From: Alphaproteobacteria bacterium
Lineage (GTDB): Bacteria; Pseudomonadota; Alphaproteobacteria; Rhodobacterales; Rhodobacteraceae
Length of the DNA: 40,187 nucleotides
Assembly: GCA_030425185.1 (NCBI GenBank)
Contig: JAUIAU010000030.1
Span: 1 to 40,187 of the forward strand
Direction of reading: 5' to 3'
Part shown: piece by piece, positions 19,137 to 27,129 of the stretch
How the letters are laid out: each line of letters begins with the position of its first letter
Numbering within the stretch: position 1 is the stretch's first letter
The notes under the pieces: model-generated
Told to the model about the DNA's origin: nothing
Database searches by the model: none
The model's input: only the letters and a program-made list of their open reading frames with translations
Translations under genes and position numbers: made by a program

Positions 19137-19165
19137 AAACGCCCGATCATCGGGATCGGGCGTTT
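19137..19165 (-). terminator. Rho-independent terminator
   Basis: AAACGCCCGATC at 19137-19148 and GATCGGGCGTTT at 19154-19165 form a perfect twelve-base-pair stem with a five-base loop. The run of A before it is a T tract on the minus strand, so it ends leftward transcription, most likely that of the YHS gene whose stop is 120 bases upstream. A second inverted repeat, ACAGTGA at 19184-19190 with TCACTGT at 19222-19228, lies between the YHS gene and this hairpin. Confidence 0.75.
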
Positions 19166-19285
19166 GAAGGTACGGAACGAGGGACAGTGAAACGAGACGG
19201 GGGGTTCCGGCCCCTCGCCTCTCACTGTGACAGATAAGTGCCACATTCGACCGAAAAAGGGGCGCTCCGGATTCCGTGATCGGCC

Positions 19286-19738
19286 TCAGGCGTCCAGCAC
19301 GGCGGGCCAGTTCGCATCGGCGCGGGCGATGTTGGCGTCGAGGTTGCGCAGGAAGCGGCGGCGCAGCGCGAGGTCGAAGTTCAGGAACAGCCGTCCCTCG
19401 TGGATGTTCCACGCTTCGGGCTCGGTCTTGGCGGTATAGCCGCGCGAGACGGCCCAGGCGCACCAGCCCCCGTAGGCGGGCGACCAGCGCGCAGGATCCG
19501 ACAGGAACCGGTCCCGGTTCGCGCCCGATGCAAAGCGCCACGTCGCGCCCTGCCAGTCGGCGGTGATCGCGGGATCGCCCGCCACCGGACCGCCCTCGGT
19601 GAAATAGGCGACGGGGTCCGTGCCCGAGATCGCGGCGCCGTCCCGGGTGAAGACGGGCGGCGTGGCGGCCCGCGCGGCAAGGGGCAGGGTGGCGGCGGCC
19701 AGCCCGGCAACGAGCAGGGTACGGCGGTCGAGCGTCAT
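19286..19738 (-). CDS. YHS domain-containing exported protein
   Basis: A 150-residue protein with a twin-arginine-like leader (LDRRTLLVAGLAAATLPLAARA, residues 3-24), so it may be exported by the Tat route. The mature region has the YHS signature GTDPVAYFTEGGP and a following WQGATWRFASGANRDRF strand-helix unit, as in YHS-domain proteins thought to bind metal. YGGWCAWAVSRGYTA holds a conserved cysteine. These proteins are common in Rhodobacterales with no fixed function. I start at 19738 since the upstream 25 residues of the longer frame are not leader-like. Confidence 0.8.
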   Translation of the reverse strand: MTLDRRTLLVAGLAAATLPLAARAATPPVFTRDGAAISGTDPVAYFTEGGPVAGDPAITADWQGATWRFASGANRDRFLSDPARWSPAYGGWCAWAVSRGYTAKTEPEAWNIHEGRLFLNFDLALRRRFLRNLDANIARADANWPAVLDA

Positions 19739-19840
19739 GGTCAGGGTCCTCCCGGGATACGGTGGACCGAGGATGGGGGGCAGGGCGCCCGCGCGGAAGT
19801 CGCCTCGCGGCAATGTCAGGGGGCGTGATCCGCGCCGGGC

Positions 19841-20191
19841 TCAGTCGAAGAGGTCGAACAGGTCCTCGACGAGGTCCTTGCCGCGTCCGAATTTCTTCTT
19901 CAACGCCTTCTTCGCAGCCTTGCGCCGGGCCTTGTCGCCCGACTTCGATGCCGACCCGAGCAGGCTGATCCCGGCGGCGGCCAGGTCCTGCATCCCGCCG
20001 CGCGCGGGCTGGGCCACGGTGGTGCGGCGCGGCGCGGTCTCGCGGTCGACGCGCATCGCCTTCATCAGGTGCAACGGTGCGCCGCAGCTGCCACAGGCCA
20101 GCTCGTGCCCGCCGCGTGCCGTCAGGTCGAGCACCGAGCGATTGCCGCAATAGCAGCAGGTCGCGATCTTCCGCTGGTCGAGCTTGCCCAT
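19841..20191 (-). CDS. Zinc-ribbon hypothetical protein
   Basis: A 116-residue cytoplasmic protein. The N-terminal ~45 residues carry two paired cysteine knuckles, CCYCGNRSVLDL and LACGSCGAPLHLM, forming a probable zinc ribbon. The middle is a flexible basic region, and the end, KAAKKALKKKFGRGKDLVEDL, is a lysine-rich amphipathic helix followed by an acidic tip. This suggests a nucleic-acid- or ribosome-associated protein, but that is inference. It is 18 bases downstream of rlmB on the same strand, so probably co-transcribed with it, which fits an RNA-related role. Confidence 0.72.
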   Translation of the reverse strand: MGKLDQRKIATCCYCGNRSVLDLTARGGHELACGSCGAPLHLMKAMRVDRETAPRRTTVAQPARGGMQDLAAAGISLLGSASKSGDKARRKAAKKALKKKFGRGKDLVEDLFDLFD

Positions 20192-20209
20192 GTCGTCTCC
20201 GTCGCCGTC

Positions 20210-20986
20210 TCAGGTCCGCGAGGCGGCATAGAGTGCCACCGCCGCCGCATTGGACACATTTAGCGAGCCGAAGCCCCGAGCGAAGGGGATGCGCACCAAT
20301 CGGTCGCAGGTTTCCCGCGTTTTCTGCCGCAATCCCGGGCCTTCTGCCCCAAGAACGAGCGCGACCGGACGCCCGGCCACCTCGGCCAGCGCGGTGCCGA
20401 TCTCGGTGTCGGCCTCGCCGTCGAGGCCGAGCAGCACGTAGCCCATCTCGCGCAGCGTCTCCATCGCCTCGGCGAGGTTGCGCACCCGCAGGTAGGGCTG
20501 GCGCTCCAGCGCGCCGGAGGCGGTCTTGGCGAGCGCCCCGGTCTCGGGGGCCGCGTGGCGGGCGGGCGCGATCACAGCGCGCGCCCCGAAGACCTCGGCC
20601 GAGCGCAGGATGGCGCCGACGTTGTGCGGATCGGTGACCTGGTCGAGCAGCACCAGCCGGGCCGCGCCCTCGCCGCCGGCCGCGACGTCGTCGAGCCGGC
20701 CCCAGTCGAGCGGCTTCACTTCCAGCGCCGCGCCCTGGTGCACCGAACCGGGGTCGAGCGGGACCGGGAACTTGCGCGGATCGGCGATCTCGGGCTCGAT
20801 CCCCGCCTGCGCCACCGCCTCGGCGAGCTTGTCGAGCGCGTTGCGCGTCACCACCAGCCGCAGCCGGAAGCGGGCCGGGTTCAGCAGCGCATCGCGCACG
20901 GCGTGCAGCCCGAAGAGCCAGACCGTCTCGGCAGCGGCGGCGCGCTTGGCGCGTTCCTTCTCGACGACCCAGGTCGGTTTCTTCAT
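20210..20986 (-). CDS. rlmB: 23S rRNA (guanosine-2'-O)-methyltransferase, TrmH/SpoU family
   Basis: A 258-residue SPOUT methyltransferase. Residues ~22-95 are the RNA substrate-binding domain (FGLHAVRDALLNPARFRLRL), and the catalytic domain has the three SpoU motifs: LLDQVTDPHNVGAILRSAEV, LVLGAEGPGLRQ and GSLNVSNAAAVALY, which form the SAM-binding trefoil knot. The layout matches RlmB, which methylates G2251 in 23S rRNA; another TrmH-like target cannot be excluded. It is divergent from the tRNA-Tyr gene, with about 175 bases between them. Confidence 0.9.
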   Translation of the reverse strand: MKKPTWVVEKERAKRAAAAETVWLFGLHAVRDALLNPARFRLRLVVTRNALDKLAEAVAQAGIEPEIADPRKFPVPLDPGSVHQGAALEVKPLDWGRLDDVAAGGEGAARLVLLDQVTDPHNVGAILRSAEVFGARAVIAPARHAAPETGALAKTASGALERQPYLRVRNLAEAMETLREMGYVLLGLDGEADTEIGTALAEVAGRPVALVLGAEGPGLRQKTRETCDRLVRIPFARGFGSLNVSNAAAVALYAASRT

Positions 20987-21162
20987 GACGGGACCCCTTT
21001 CGCGGCGGCTCCCCCGCGCTTACGCCGCGGGGCGGGCGCGTGTCCAGCCGGGGCAGGGGGACGGGTTGCCCAGAAATTCCGCGCAAGCCGCGTCAGGCCC
21101 CTTGACCCCCCGCCGCCCCCCGGCTATCCCCGCCGTCGCGCCGGAGGCAATGCCCCGGCCGC

Positions 21163-21246
21163 GGGCGACGGGCTGCAAGGTGCGGCAGCGGACTGTAACT
21201 CCGCCGGGGAGACCCACGCCTGGTTCGATTCCAGGGTCGCCCACCA
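21163..21246 (+). tRNA. tRNA-Tyr (GTA)
   Basis: An 84-base class II tRNA with encoded CCA. The acceptor stem is GGGCGAC (21163-21169) with GTCGCCC (21236-21242), seven perfect pairs. The anticodon stem is GCGGA/TCCGC with loop CTGTAAC, giving anticodon GTA at 21195-21197. The long variable arm (21205-21218) has a GGG/CCC stem, as expected for bacterial tRNA-Tyr. The T arm is CCTGG-TTCGATT-CCAGG, followed by discriminator A and CCA. The D arm is unusual: position 8 is G rather than U, and the loop can fold in two registers (GCTG/CGGC or CTGC/GCAG). I am confident of the identity from the anticodon and variable arm. Confidence 0.87.
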
Positions 21247-21264
21247 CTTCTCCCCCACACTTCC

Positions 21265-21684
21265 CTACTGGATCGCCACCGCCGGGCGGGCGTAGTCGTG
21301 GCGGACGCTTTCGCCGTCGTCGTAGAGCACCTCGACCGTGATCGTCTCGATCTCGTTCGGTCCGAAGGCGACGTAGGGCAGGATGTCAGTCACCTTCAGG
21401 GCGTTCGGGGCGGCTTCGCCCTCGTGGCACTCTTCCATCTTCAGCGGCGTCAGGGTGTCGGCCCCGTTGATCGCGTAGGAGATTCGCTTCACCCCGCAGC
21501 GCCAGGCCAGCAGGTTGGTGAAGTAGAGCAGGTCCTGCCCGTCCCAGAGCCGCACCGCGATCCATTGCGGCTGGGTGGCGGTCAGGATCGGCCGGACCTC
21601 GGCGGCAGTGGTGAAGGTCTGTGCGGGCGCGAGGGCCGGGACGAGGCACAGTGCGACGGCAAGCGGGGCAAGGCGGCGGGGCAT
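21265..21684 (-). CDS. Secreted hypothetical protein
   Basis: Unrecognised, 139 residues. Residues 1-21 form a signal peptide ending ALAPAQ. The mature part begins TFTTAAEVRPILTATQPQW, contains two cysteines (AWRCGVKRI and MEECHEGEA) that could form a disulfide, and ends in beta strands. No domain I can name. It is convergent with the tRNA gene, 18 bases away, and divergent from the glycosyltransferase gene to its right. Confidence 0.72.
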   Translation of the reverse strand: MPRRLAPLAVALCLVPALAPAQTFTTAAEVRPILTATQPQWIAVRLWDGQDLLYFTNLLAWRCGVKRISYAINGADTLTPLKMEECHEGEAAPNALKVTDILPYVAFGPNEIETITVEVLYDDGESVRHDYARPAVAIQ

Positions 21685-21847
21685 CGGGGTCTCCTTCCGG
21701 GCCGGGAACGCGGGACCAGTGTTCGCCCGCGCTGCCGGTTTGGCAAGCGCGGAGCACCGCCAGCCCCCGCGCGCACGGGCCGGGTTTCGGGCCGCCCCCG
21801 GTCGGGGCTATAGTCCGGCCCGAGGCAGGAACCCGAGAGCAGGCGAC

Positions 21848-22852
21848 ATGGGCAAGAGCGACATTCCCCCGGCGGCACCGATCCTTCTGGCGGTGGTGCA
21901 GGGCGGGCGGCTCGAATTCGAGGCGGCCCTGCTGGCGCTGTCGCTCCGGGCGGCCGCGCCGGACTACCCGGGCAAGCTGGTGCTGGCCGAGCCGCAGCCC
22001 GGGCCGCTTTGGAAAGGCACCGATCCCCGCATCTCGACCCCGGAGGTGCGCGCGCTGCTGCTCGACCTCGGGGCCGAGATCCGGCCCTTCGAGAGCCGCG
22101 CCTTTGGCGCCAGCTATCCGCATGGCAACAAGATCGAGGCGCTGTCGGTGCTGGAGCCGGACGTGCCGTTCCTCTTTCTCGACACCGACACGCTGATCCT
22201 CGACGACCCGCGCCGGGTGCCGTTCGACTTCGACCGGCCCTCCGCCAGCATGAAGCGCGAGGGGACCTGGCCGCAGCCGCAGCTTTACGGGCCCGACTAT
22301 GCCGCCATCTGGGGGGCGCTCTACGACCGGTTCGGTCTCGACTTCGCGTCCTCTCAGGACCCGGGCTTCCCGGTGAATTACTGGGAGCGCTACCTCTACT
22401 TCAACGCGGGCTGGTTCTACGGCCGCGACCCGGCGCGCTTCGGGGCGGACTTCCTGCGCTTCGCGACCGCGATCAGCGACGACCCGCCGCCCGAACTGGA
22501 CGGACAATCGCTCGACCCGTGGCTCGACCAGGTCGCGCTGCCGCTGGCGATCCACGCGGGCGGGGGCGGGCGGCCGCCCTTCACCGGCTTGCTCGACGGG
22601 GCGGTGACGTGCCATTGGCGGCTGATGCCGCTGCTCTATGCCCGCGAACGCGATGCGGTGGTCGAGACGCTCGAACGCATCACGGCGCCCAACAAGGTCA
22701 AGAAAGTGCTGAAACTCTACGCCCCGTTCCGCAAGATGATCTACCAGGGCAAGGGCCACGCGGTCCGGGCGCTCTTCAACCGGGCGAACCTGCCGGCCAA
22801 GGAGCAGGCGATCCGCAACGAGATCAAGCGGGCCAAGCTGTGGGTGCGCTGA
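21848..22852 (+). CDS. Glycosyltransferase-like protein
   Basis: A 334-residue soluble protein with a GT-A-like layout. It begins with PAAPILLAVVQGGRLEFEAAL and contains a DxD-type motif in PFLFLDTDTLIL at about residue 117, followed by FNAGWFYGRDPARF, like the nucleotide-sugar enzymes whose acceptor site includes an FNAG turn. The C-terminus is basic and helical (APFRKMIYQGKGHAVRALFN) and could sit at the membrane. The sugar and acceptor are unknown. Its stop overlaps the start of the next gene, a membrane glycosyltransferase, by 13 bases, so the two likely build the same glycan. Confidence 0.72.
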   Translation: MGKSDIPPAAPILLAVVQGGRLEFEAALLALSLRAAAPDYPGKLVLAEPQPGPLWKGTDPRISTPEVRALLLDLGAEIRPFESRAFGASYPHGNKIEALSVLEPDVPFLFLDTDTLILDDPRRVPFDFDRPSASMKREGTWPQPQLYGPDYAAIWGALYDRFGLDFASSQDPGFPVNYWERYLYFNAGWFYGRDPARFGADFLRFATAISDDPPPELDGQSLDPWLDQVALPLAIHAGGGGRPPFTGLLDGAVTCHWRLMPLLYARERDAVVETLERITAPNKVKKVLKLYAPFRKMIYQGKGHAVRALFNRANLPAKEQAIRNEIKRAKLWVR

Positions 22853-24312
22853 CCGACCCCGCGGCCCGGCGGCAGGCTGTCGTGATCCTGACGCTGGCCG
22901 GGCTGGTAAAGCTCGCCATCGCGATGACCTTCCCGCTCGGTGTGGACGAGGCCTATGCCATCGCCGCGGCGCGGGTCTTCTCGTGGAGCTTCTACGACCA
23001 TCCGCCGCTCAGCTTCTGGGCGCCGGTCTGGTCCGCGAAGGTCTTCGGCGAGAGCGCGCTGGCATACCGCCTGCCGTCGCTGGTCTGCGGGCTGGTGACG
23101 GGCGCGGTGCTGTGGAAGATCGCGCGCGACCTCGGCGGCCTGCGGGCCGGGCTCTGGACGGTCATCCTGTGGAGCCTCGCGCCCCACATGGTGTTCGGCT
23201 CGGGCCTTTTCGTGCTGCCGGACGCGGTGCTGAACATGGGCGGCGCGCTGGCCGCGCTGGCGCTCGTGCGGCTGGTGCGGGATCCTTCTGCGGGCCTCGG
23301 GACATGGGCGCTGGGCGGTGTCGGGCTCGCCATCGCGCTGGGCTCGAAATACCAGGCGGGGCTGATCCCTTTCGGTGTGCTGTCCTTCATGGCGGCGACC
23401 GGGCGCTGGGGCTGGTTCGCCCGGCCGGGCTTCTGGCTGGCGACGGCGCTGGCGCTGACCGGCCTCGCGCCGGTGATCCTGTGGAACCTCTCGACCGACT
23501 GGGCCAGCTTCGCCTTCCACGGCTCGCGCACCGCGCGCAGCCTGCAGCCGGTCAATTTCGCGGTGATGCTGGCGGGCCAGATGGTCTACCTGCTGCCCGC
23601 GACCTTCGTGCTGGCGCTGCTGGCGGCACTGCGGGCGCTGCAGGGGGCGGACGGCGAGAAGGTTCTCGCGCATCTGGCGCTCTGGCCCATCGTGGTCTTC
23701 AACCTGATCTTCCTCGTCTCGGACTCGTCCTTCCCGCACTGGAGCCTTCCGGGCTTCGTCTTCGCACTGCCGCTGGCGGGGCTCTGGCTGTCCCGGGCGC
23801 CCGCTCGCGGCTGGCGCTGGGCGCTGGGGATCAGCGCGGTGCCGCTCTGGGCGCTGGCGCTGGCCATCGTCGTTCACGCGCCGGCCGGATTGCTGACGCG
23901 CGGCAGCGATCCGCTGCCTGAGTGGGACAACACGATCGACGTCTTCGACTGGTCGGGCCTCGCCCCAGCGTTGCAGGCGGCGGGCGCGCTCGACGGCGTC
24001 GAGGTGGTCGCGGTGGAAAGCTGGATCGAGGCCGGGCAGATGGGCACCGGTCTCGCGCAGGGGCTGGGGCAGGCGCTGCCGATGGCCGTTCTGGGCGATA
24101 CCCCGCACCATTTCGCCTTCCACCCGGCCCCCGAAAGCGGCGCGCGGGCGCTCTACCTGGCCCCGGGGCGGCTGGGCGAGACCGATGCCGAGGCGGTCTT
24201 GGCGCGGGTCCGCGCCGTGGCCCTGGACGCGCAGGCGCTGGGCACCCTCGTCCTGCCGCGCGGGACGACGCCCTACGCGGCGGTCGTGGTGGTCGGGTTC
24301 GACTGGCCCTGA
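22840..24312 (+). CDS. Family 39/ArnT-like membrane glycosyltransferase
   Basis: A 490-residue multi-pass membrane protein of the GT-C fold (PMT_2 group), which moves a sugar from a polyprenyl-phosphate carrier to a periplasmic acceptor. The first periplasmic loop carries the catalytic motif GVDEAYAIAAARVFSWSFYD followed by HPPLSFWAPVW, matching the DEAY...DHPP signature of ArnT relatives. About ten hydrophobic helices follow, and the last ~110 residues are a soluble periplasmic tail. The GTG at 22840 overlaps the preceding gene; CTG at 22849 is the only nearby alternative. The GT2-GtrA protein at 11400 could supply its lipid-linked sugar, though the genes are 10 kb apart. Confidence 0.85.
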   Translation: MGALTDPAARRQAVVILTLAGLVKLAIAMTFPLGVDEAYAIAAARVFSWSFYDHPPLSFWAPVWSAKVFGESALAYRLPSLVCGLVTGAVLWKIARDLGGLRAGLWTVILWSLAPHMVFGSGLFVLPDAVLNMGGALAALALVRLVRDPSAGLGTWALGGVGLAIALGSKYQAGLIPFGVLSFMAATGRWGWFARPGFWLATALALTGLAPVILWNLSTDWASFAFHGSRTARSLQPVNFAVMLAGQMVYLLPATFVLALLAALRALQGADGEKVLAHLALWPIVVFNLIFLVSDSSFPHWSLPGFVFALPLAGLWLSRAPARGWRWALGISAVPLWALALAIVVHAPAGLLTRGSDPLPEWDNTIDVFDWSGLAPALQAAGALDGVEVVAVESWIEAGQMGTGLAQGLGQALPMAVLGDTPHHFAFHPAPESGARALYLAPGRLGETDAEAVLARVRAVALDAQALGTLVLPRGTTPYAAVVVVGFDWP

Positions 24313-24316
24313 GCGG

Positions 24317-25372
24317 TCATTCCGCCGGGGCAAACCCGCTGATGAGCTGGCGCAGGCCGAAGGCGGCGCCGACGAAGATCGCCGCCAGCACCAGCGGGGC
24401 CGACCACGCGAAGACCGCGAAGGCCGAGACGCCCTGCCCGATGGTGCAGCCCATCGCCAGGACGGCCCCGACGCCCATCAGCGCCGCGCCGAAGATCTGG
24501 CGGCGCAGCTCGCGCGGGTCCTCGCAGGCTTCCCAGCGGAAATGGCCCTTCACGAGAGAGCCGAGGAAGGCCCCCGCCAGCACCCCGGTGACCGAGCCGA
24601 CCGCGAAGCCGAGCCCGCCGCCCGAGGCGGTCATCACCCAGAGCATGGTTTCGCCGACCGGGGACGAGAAGGTGTGCGACAGGATCGGCTGCGGATCGAA
24701 GCCGTGCGTCGCGATCCACGCGGTCCCGCCCCAGCCGCTGACCACGGCCAGCGCGACGAGGAACGCGGTCGCCAGCGCCTTGGGCTTGCGGACGAGGCCC
24801 CCCGACAGGGCGGCGGCGCAGATCAGCGCGCCGAGCGCCATGCCCGTGGCCCAGAGTGGCGCGCCGGTCAGCGCGGACAGGGCCCCGGCATAGCCGGGCG
24901 TGGTGCTGACAGGCAGGGCGGTCGCGCTTTCGAAGGCCACGCGGGCCGCGGCGAAGGGACCGGACAGGACCGCGTAGGCCGAGATGCCGACGACGAGAAC
25001 GATCACGAAGTTCCGCATGTCGCCGCCGCCGAGCCGCGCAAGCGCGCCGAACCCGCAATTCCCTGCGATTGCCATGCCATAGCCAAAGAGTAGCCCGCCG
25101 AGGATCGTCGCAACCGGGCTCCAGGGCAGGGAATGGTAGACCGTCTCGCCCAGCGGGATCACGTCGACCCCGACGAGGGTGAAGACCCCCATGGCCGCCA
25201 GCCCGATGGCCAGTCCCCAGGTCCTGAGCCGGGTCAGGTCGTTCCCGTAGAGCGCATCCTCGATCGCGCCCATCGTGCACAATCGTCCCAGCCGCGCCGC
25301 CAGCCCGAGCAGAACGCCCCCGAAAAGGCCTACCCCGGCCGCGAGTGCCGCGTCGGACACACCCTCGAACAT
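24317..25372 (-). CDS. soxT: YeeE/YedE-type sulfur compound transporter (SoxT-like)
   Basis: A 351-residue integral membrane protein of the YeeE/YedE (TsuA) family, known to import thiosulfate. The pore-lining cysteines typical of the family are present: Cys32 in RLCTMGAIEDA, Cys106 in AGNCGFGALARLGGGDMRN and Cys309 in AMGCTIGQGVSAF, each at the end of a short helix between membrane segments. It is the last gene of the leftward soxS-soxR-soxT group, 51 bases after soxR, which is the place of soxT in the Paracoccus cluster. Import of thiosulfate or another sulfur compound into the cytoplasm, perhaps as the signal for SoxR, is an inference. A second, diverged relative lies at 37034. Confidence 0.85.
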   Translation of the reverse strand: MFEGVSDAALAAGVGLFGGVLLGLAARLGRLCTMGAIEDALYGNDLTRLRTWGLAIGLAAMGVFTLVGVDVIPLGETVYHSLPWSPVATILGGLLFGYGMAIAGNCGFGALARLGGGDMRNFVIVLVVGISAYAVLSGPFAAARVAFESATALPVSTTPGYAGALSALTGAPLWATGMALGALICAAALSGGLVRKPKALATAFLVALAVVSGWGGTAWIATHGFDPQPILSHTFSSPVGETMLWVMTASGGGLGFAVGSVTGVLAGAFLGSLVKGHFRWEACEDPRELRRQIFGAALMGVGAVLAMGCTIGQGVSAFAVFAWSAPLVLAAIFVGAAFGLRQLISGFAPAE

Positions 25373-25423
25373 GCTATCCTCCCTTGGTCCGGCTGCGCCC
25401 GGTCTTTCGCCGTCCGGCAGCCG

Positions 25424-25759
25424 TCAGTCGTCCTTGCAGAACAACTCGTAGACCACGTCGAGAATGCGCGTCGCGCGGCGGTCGGTCAACCTGTAGTAGA
25501 TCGTCTTGCCGTCCCGTCGCGGCTCGACCAGCCCCTCGAGGCGCAGCCGGCTGAGTTGCTGGCTGACGGCGGCCTGCCGCGCCGAGAGCAGGCGCTCGAG
25601 CTCGGTCACCGATTTCTCGCCGGTGGCGAGGTGGCAGAGGATCATCAGCCGGCCTTCGTGGCTGATCGACTTGAGGAACTGGGCCGCCGTGTCGGCATGC
25701 TTCACCATGCGGTCCATTTCCGCGTCGGACGTGTCCTCGGTGAAGACGGGTAGCGCCAT
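25424..25759 (-). CDS. soxR: ArsR-family sulfur-responsive repressor SoxR
   Basis: A 111-residue winged-helix repressor of the ArsR/SmtB family. The recognition helix is in SARQAAVSQQLSRLRLEGLV (about 59-78) and the wing in RRDGKTIYYRL. Two cysteines, Cys42 in MILCHLATGE and Cys108 in YELFCKDD, sit where SqrR of Rhodobacter capsulatus has Cys41 and Cys107, the pair that forms a polysulfide bridge when persulfides appear. SoxR of Paracoccus and Pseudaminobacter represses the sox genes from sites between soxS-soxV and soxW-soxX; candidate operators at both places are listed here. It lies between soxS and soxT on one strand. Confidence 0.92.
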   Translation of the reverse strand: MALPVFTEDTSDAEMDRMVKHADTAAQFLKSISHEGRLMILCHLATGEKSVTELERLLSARQAAVSQQLSRLRLEGLVEPRRDGKTIYYRLTDRRATRILDVVYELFCKDD

Positions 25760-25846
25760 GCTCTCCTCGCGGACCCTAACCGGCCCTCGCCCCCTCTCGT
25801 AGACCGTCCGCGCGGGTCAGGTCCACCGGGGCCGGAGTCGCGGCCG

Positions 25847-26248
25847 TCATTGTGTGACCTCCGCGTAATCGGTGTGGTCCCGCAGCATCTGCGCCATCAA
25901 GGCCCAGAAGAAATCCGCCCCCGGGTAGCCTTCGAGGCGCGCGATCTCCTGCCCGTCGCGCATCAGCACGAAGGTCGGCGTGAAGGTCAGCCGTCCGTCG
26001 AAGGTCAGGTCGGCGGGCAGCGGCTCGTGCCGGAAGACCGGGCGCAGCGGGGCGAACTTGCCCTCGGACGAGTTCGGCCAGCCCGGCCCGACCTCGGCAT
26101 GCCAGCGCGCGCAGTAGACGCAGCCGTTGGCCTCGAACATCACCAGTTCGATGACGGGGGTAGGGGCAGGGGTGTCGAGGGCACGCGTCTCCGCCCCGGA
26201 CACGAGGCAGAGGAAGGTCGCAAGTACGAAGCTCAGCATCCGCCGCAT
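25847..26248 (-). CDS. soxS: Periplasmic thioredoxin-like SoxS
   Basis: A 133-residue exported thioredoxin-fold protein. Residues 1-24 are a signal peptide. The redox motif is Cys43-Val-Tyr-Cys46 in MFEANGCVYCARWH, and the cis-proline side appears as LTFTPTFVLMRDGQE. In Paracoccus pantotrophus SoxS keeps the Sox proteins (mainly SoxYZ) active and is needed for full expression. I start at 26248, where the signal peptide begins; the longer frame to 26359 crosses the soxS-soxV operator. First gene of the leftward group. Confidence 0.88.
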   Translation of the reverse strand: MRRMLSFVLATFLCLVSGAETRALDTPAPTPVIELVMFEANGCVYCARWHAEVGPGWPNSSEGKFAPLRPVFRHEPLPADLTFDGRLTFTPTFVLMRDGQEIARLEGYPGADFFWALMAQMLRDHTDYAEVTQ

Positions 26249-26301
26249 GGGCCGTGCTCCCGAACACGCAGCCTCATTGACCGCGTCGCTTCGCATAACG
26301 T

Positions 26302-26317
26302 ATTCTGAATGTGTAAT
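26302..26317. promoter_or_regulatory. Candidate SoxR operator between soxS and soxV
   Basis: ATTCTGAATGTGTAAT fits ATTC-N8-GAAT with one mismatch (TAAT in the right half). It lies in the 94-base gap between the divergent soxS and soxV starts, the position of the known SoxR site in Paracoccus-type clusters. It would let one repressor control both directions. It shares the outer ATTC and AAT with the site before soxX. Confidence 0.55.
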
Positions 26318-26342
26318 CTGATCAAGAAGTGGGCGCCCCCGG

Positions 26343-27080
26343 ATGTTCGATGTTTCCATACTCAGCGCCCTCGTCGGCGGACTTGTGGTGTTTTTCTCGC
26401 CATGCGTGTTGCCGATCGTGCCATTCTACCTGAGCTACATGGCCGGGGCGTCGATGTCGGAAATTTCGGCAGACGGCAAACTCGCACCGGGCGTCCGGCG
26501 GCGGGCCGTGGCATCGGCGATCATGTTCTCGCTGGGAATCATCACCGTCTTCGTGCTGCTCGGGGCGGCTGCCTTCGGCCTCAGCCAGGCGTTCCGCACG
26601 GTGCAGACCGAGTTCCGGCTGTTCGCGGCGCTGGTCGTGGCGCTGATGGGGCTGCACTTCCTCGGCGTCATCCGAATCGGCTTCCTGAACCGGGCGTTCC
26701 AGATGAACGCGGGCGACACCGGCAACATGTCGGTGCTCGGCTCCTACGTGGTCGGGCTGGCCTTCGCGGCGGGCTGGACACCCTGCGTCGGCGGCGTCCT
26801 GACCGCGGTGATCTTCACCGCCTCGAACGAAGCGACCGCCCTTCAGGGTCTGGGCCTTCTGCTGGTCTTCGGCGTGGCGATGACCGCGCCCTTCGTGGTC
26901 GCCGCGTTCTTCATCAAGCCCTTCCTGCGCTTCACCGCGAAGTTCCGCCGCCACCTGCCGAAGGTGGAAAAGGCGATGGGGGCGCTGCTGCTGGTCTTCG
27001 CCGCGCTGATCGCCACCGATTCGGTCAACTACATCGCCCAGTGGATGCTGGAGGTCTTCCCGGCCTTCCAGTCGATCTGA
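26343..27080 (+). CDS. soxV: CcdA-type thiol-disulfide transporter SoxV
   Basis: A 245-residue inner-membrane protein of the CcdA/DsbD family with six hydrophobic helices. It carries reducing equivalents from cytoplasmic thioredoxin to the periplasm, here to SoxW. The two redox cysteines are in the expected helix starts: Cys21 in VVFFSPCVLPIVPFY and Cys148 in FAAGWTPCVGGVL. No strong ribosome binding site precedes the ATG at 26343. It is followed by soxW after 49 bases, and the pair forms the reductant branch of the Sox system. Confidence 0.93.
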   Translation: MFDVSILSALVGGLVVFFSPCVLPIVPFYLSYMAGASMSEISADGKLAPGVRRRAVASAIMFSLGIITVFVLLGAAAFGLSQAFRTVQTEFRLFAALVVALMGLHFLGVIRIGFLNRAFQMNAGDTGNMSVLGSYVVGLAFAAGWTPCVGGVLTAVIFTASNEATALQGLGLLLVFGVAMTAPFVVAAFFIKPFLRFTAKFRRHLPKVEKAMGALLLVFAALIATDSVNYIAQWMLEVFPAFQSI

Positions 27081-27129
27081 GGCCCCGCCCGCCTGCCTGC
27101 ACGCCCGCGTCAAACGAGGAGGATTTGAC

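Noticed and set aside
25774-25850. 24-codon frame overlapping the soxS stop (ATGA) in the soxS-soxR gap
   Set aside because: Very short, no ribosome binding site and no recognisable feature; most likely chance in high-GC sequence.
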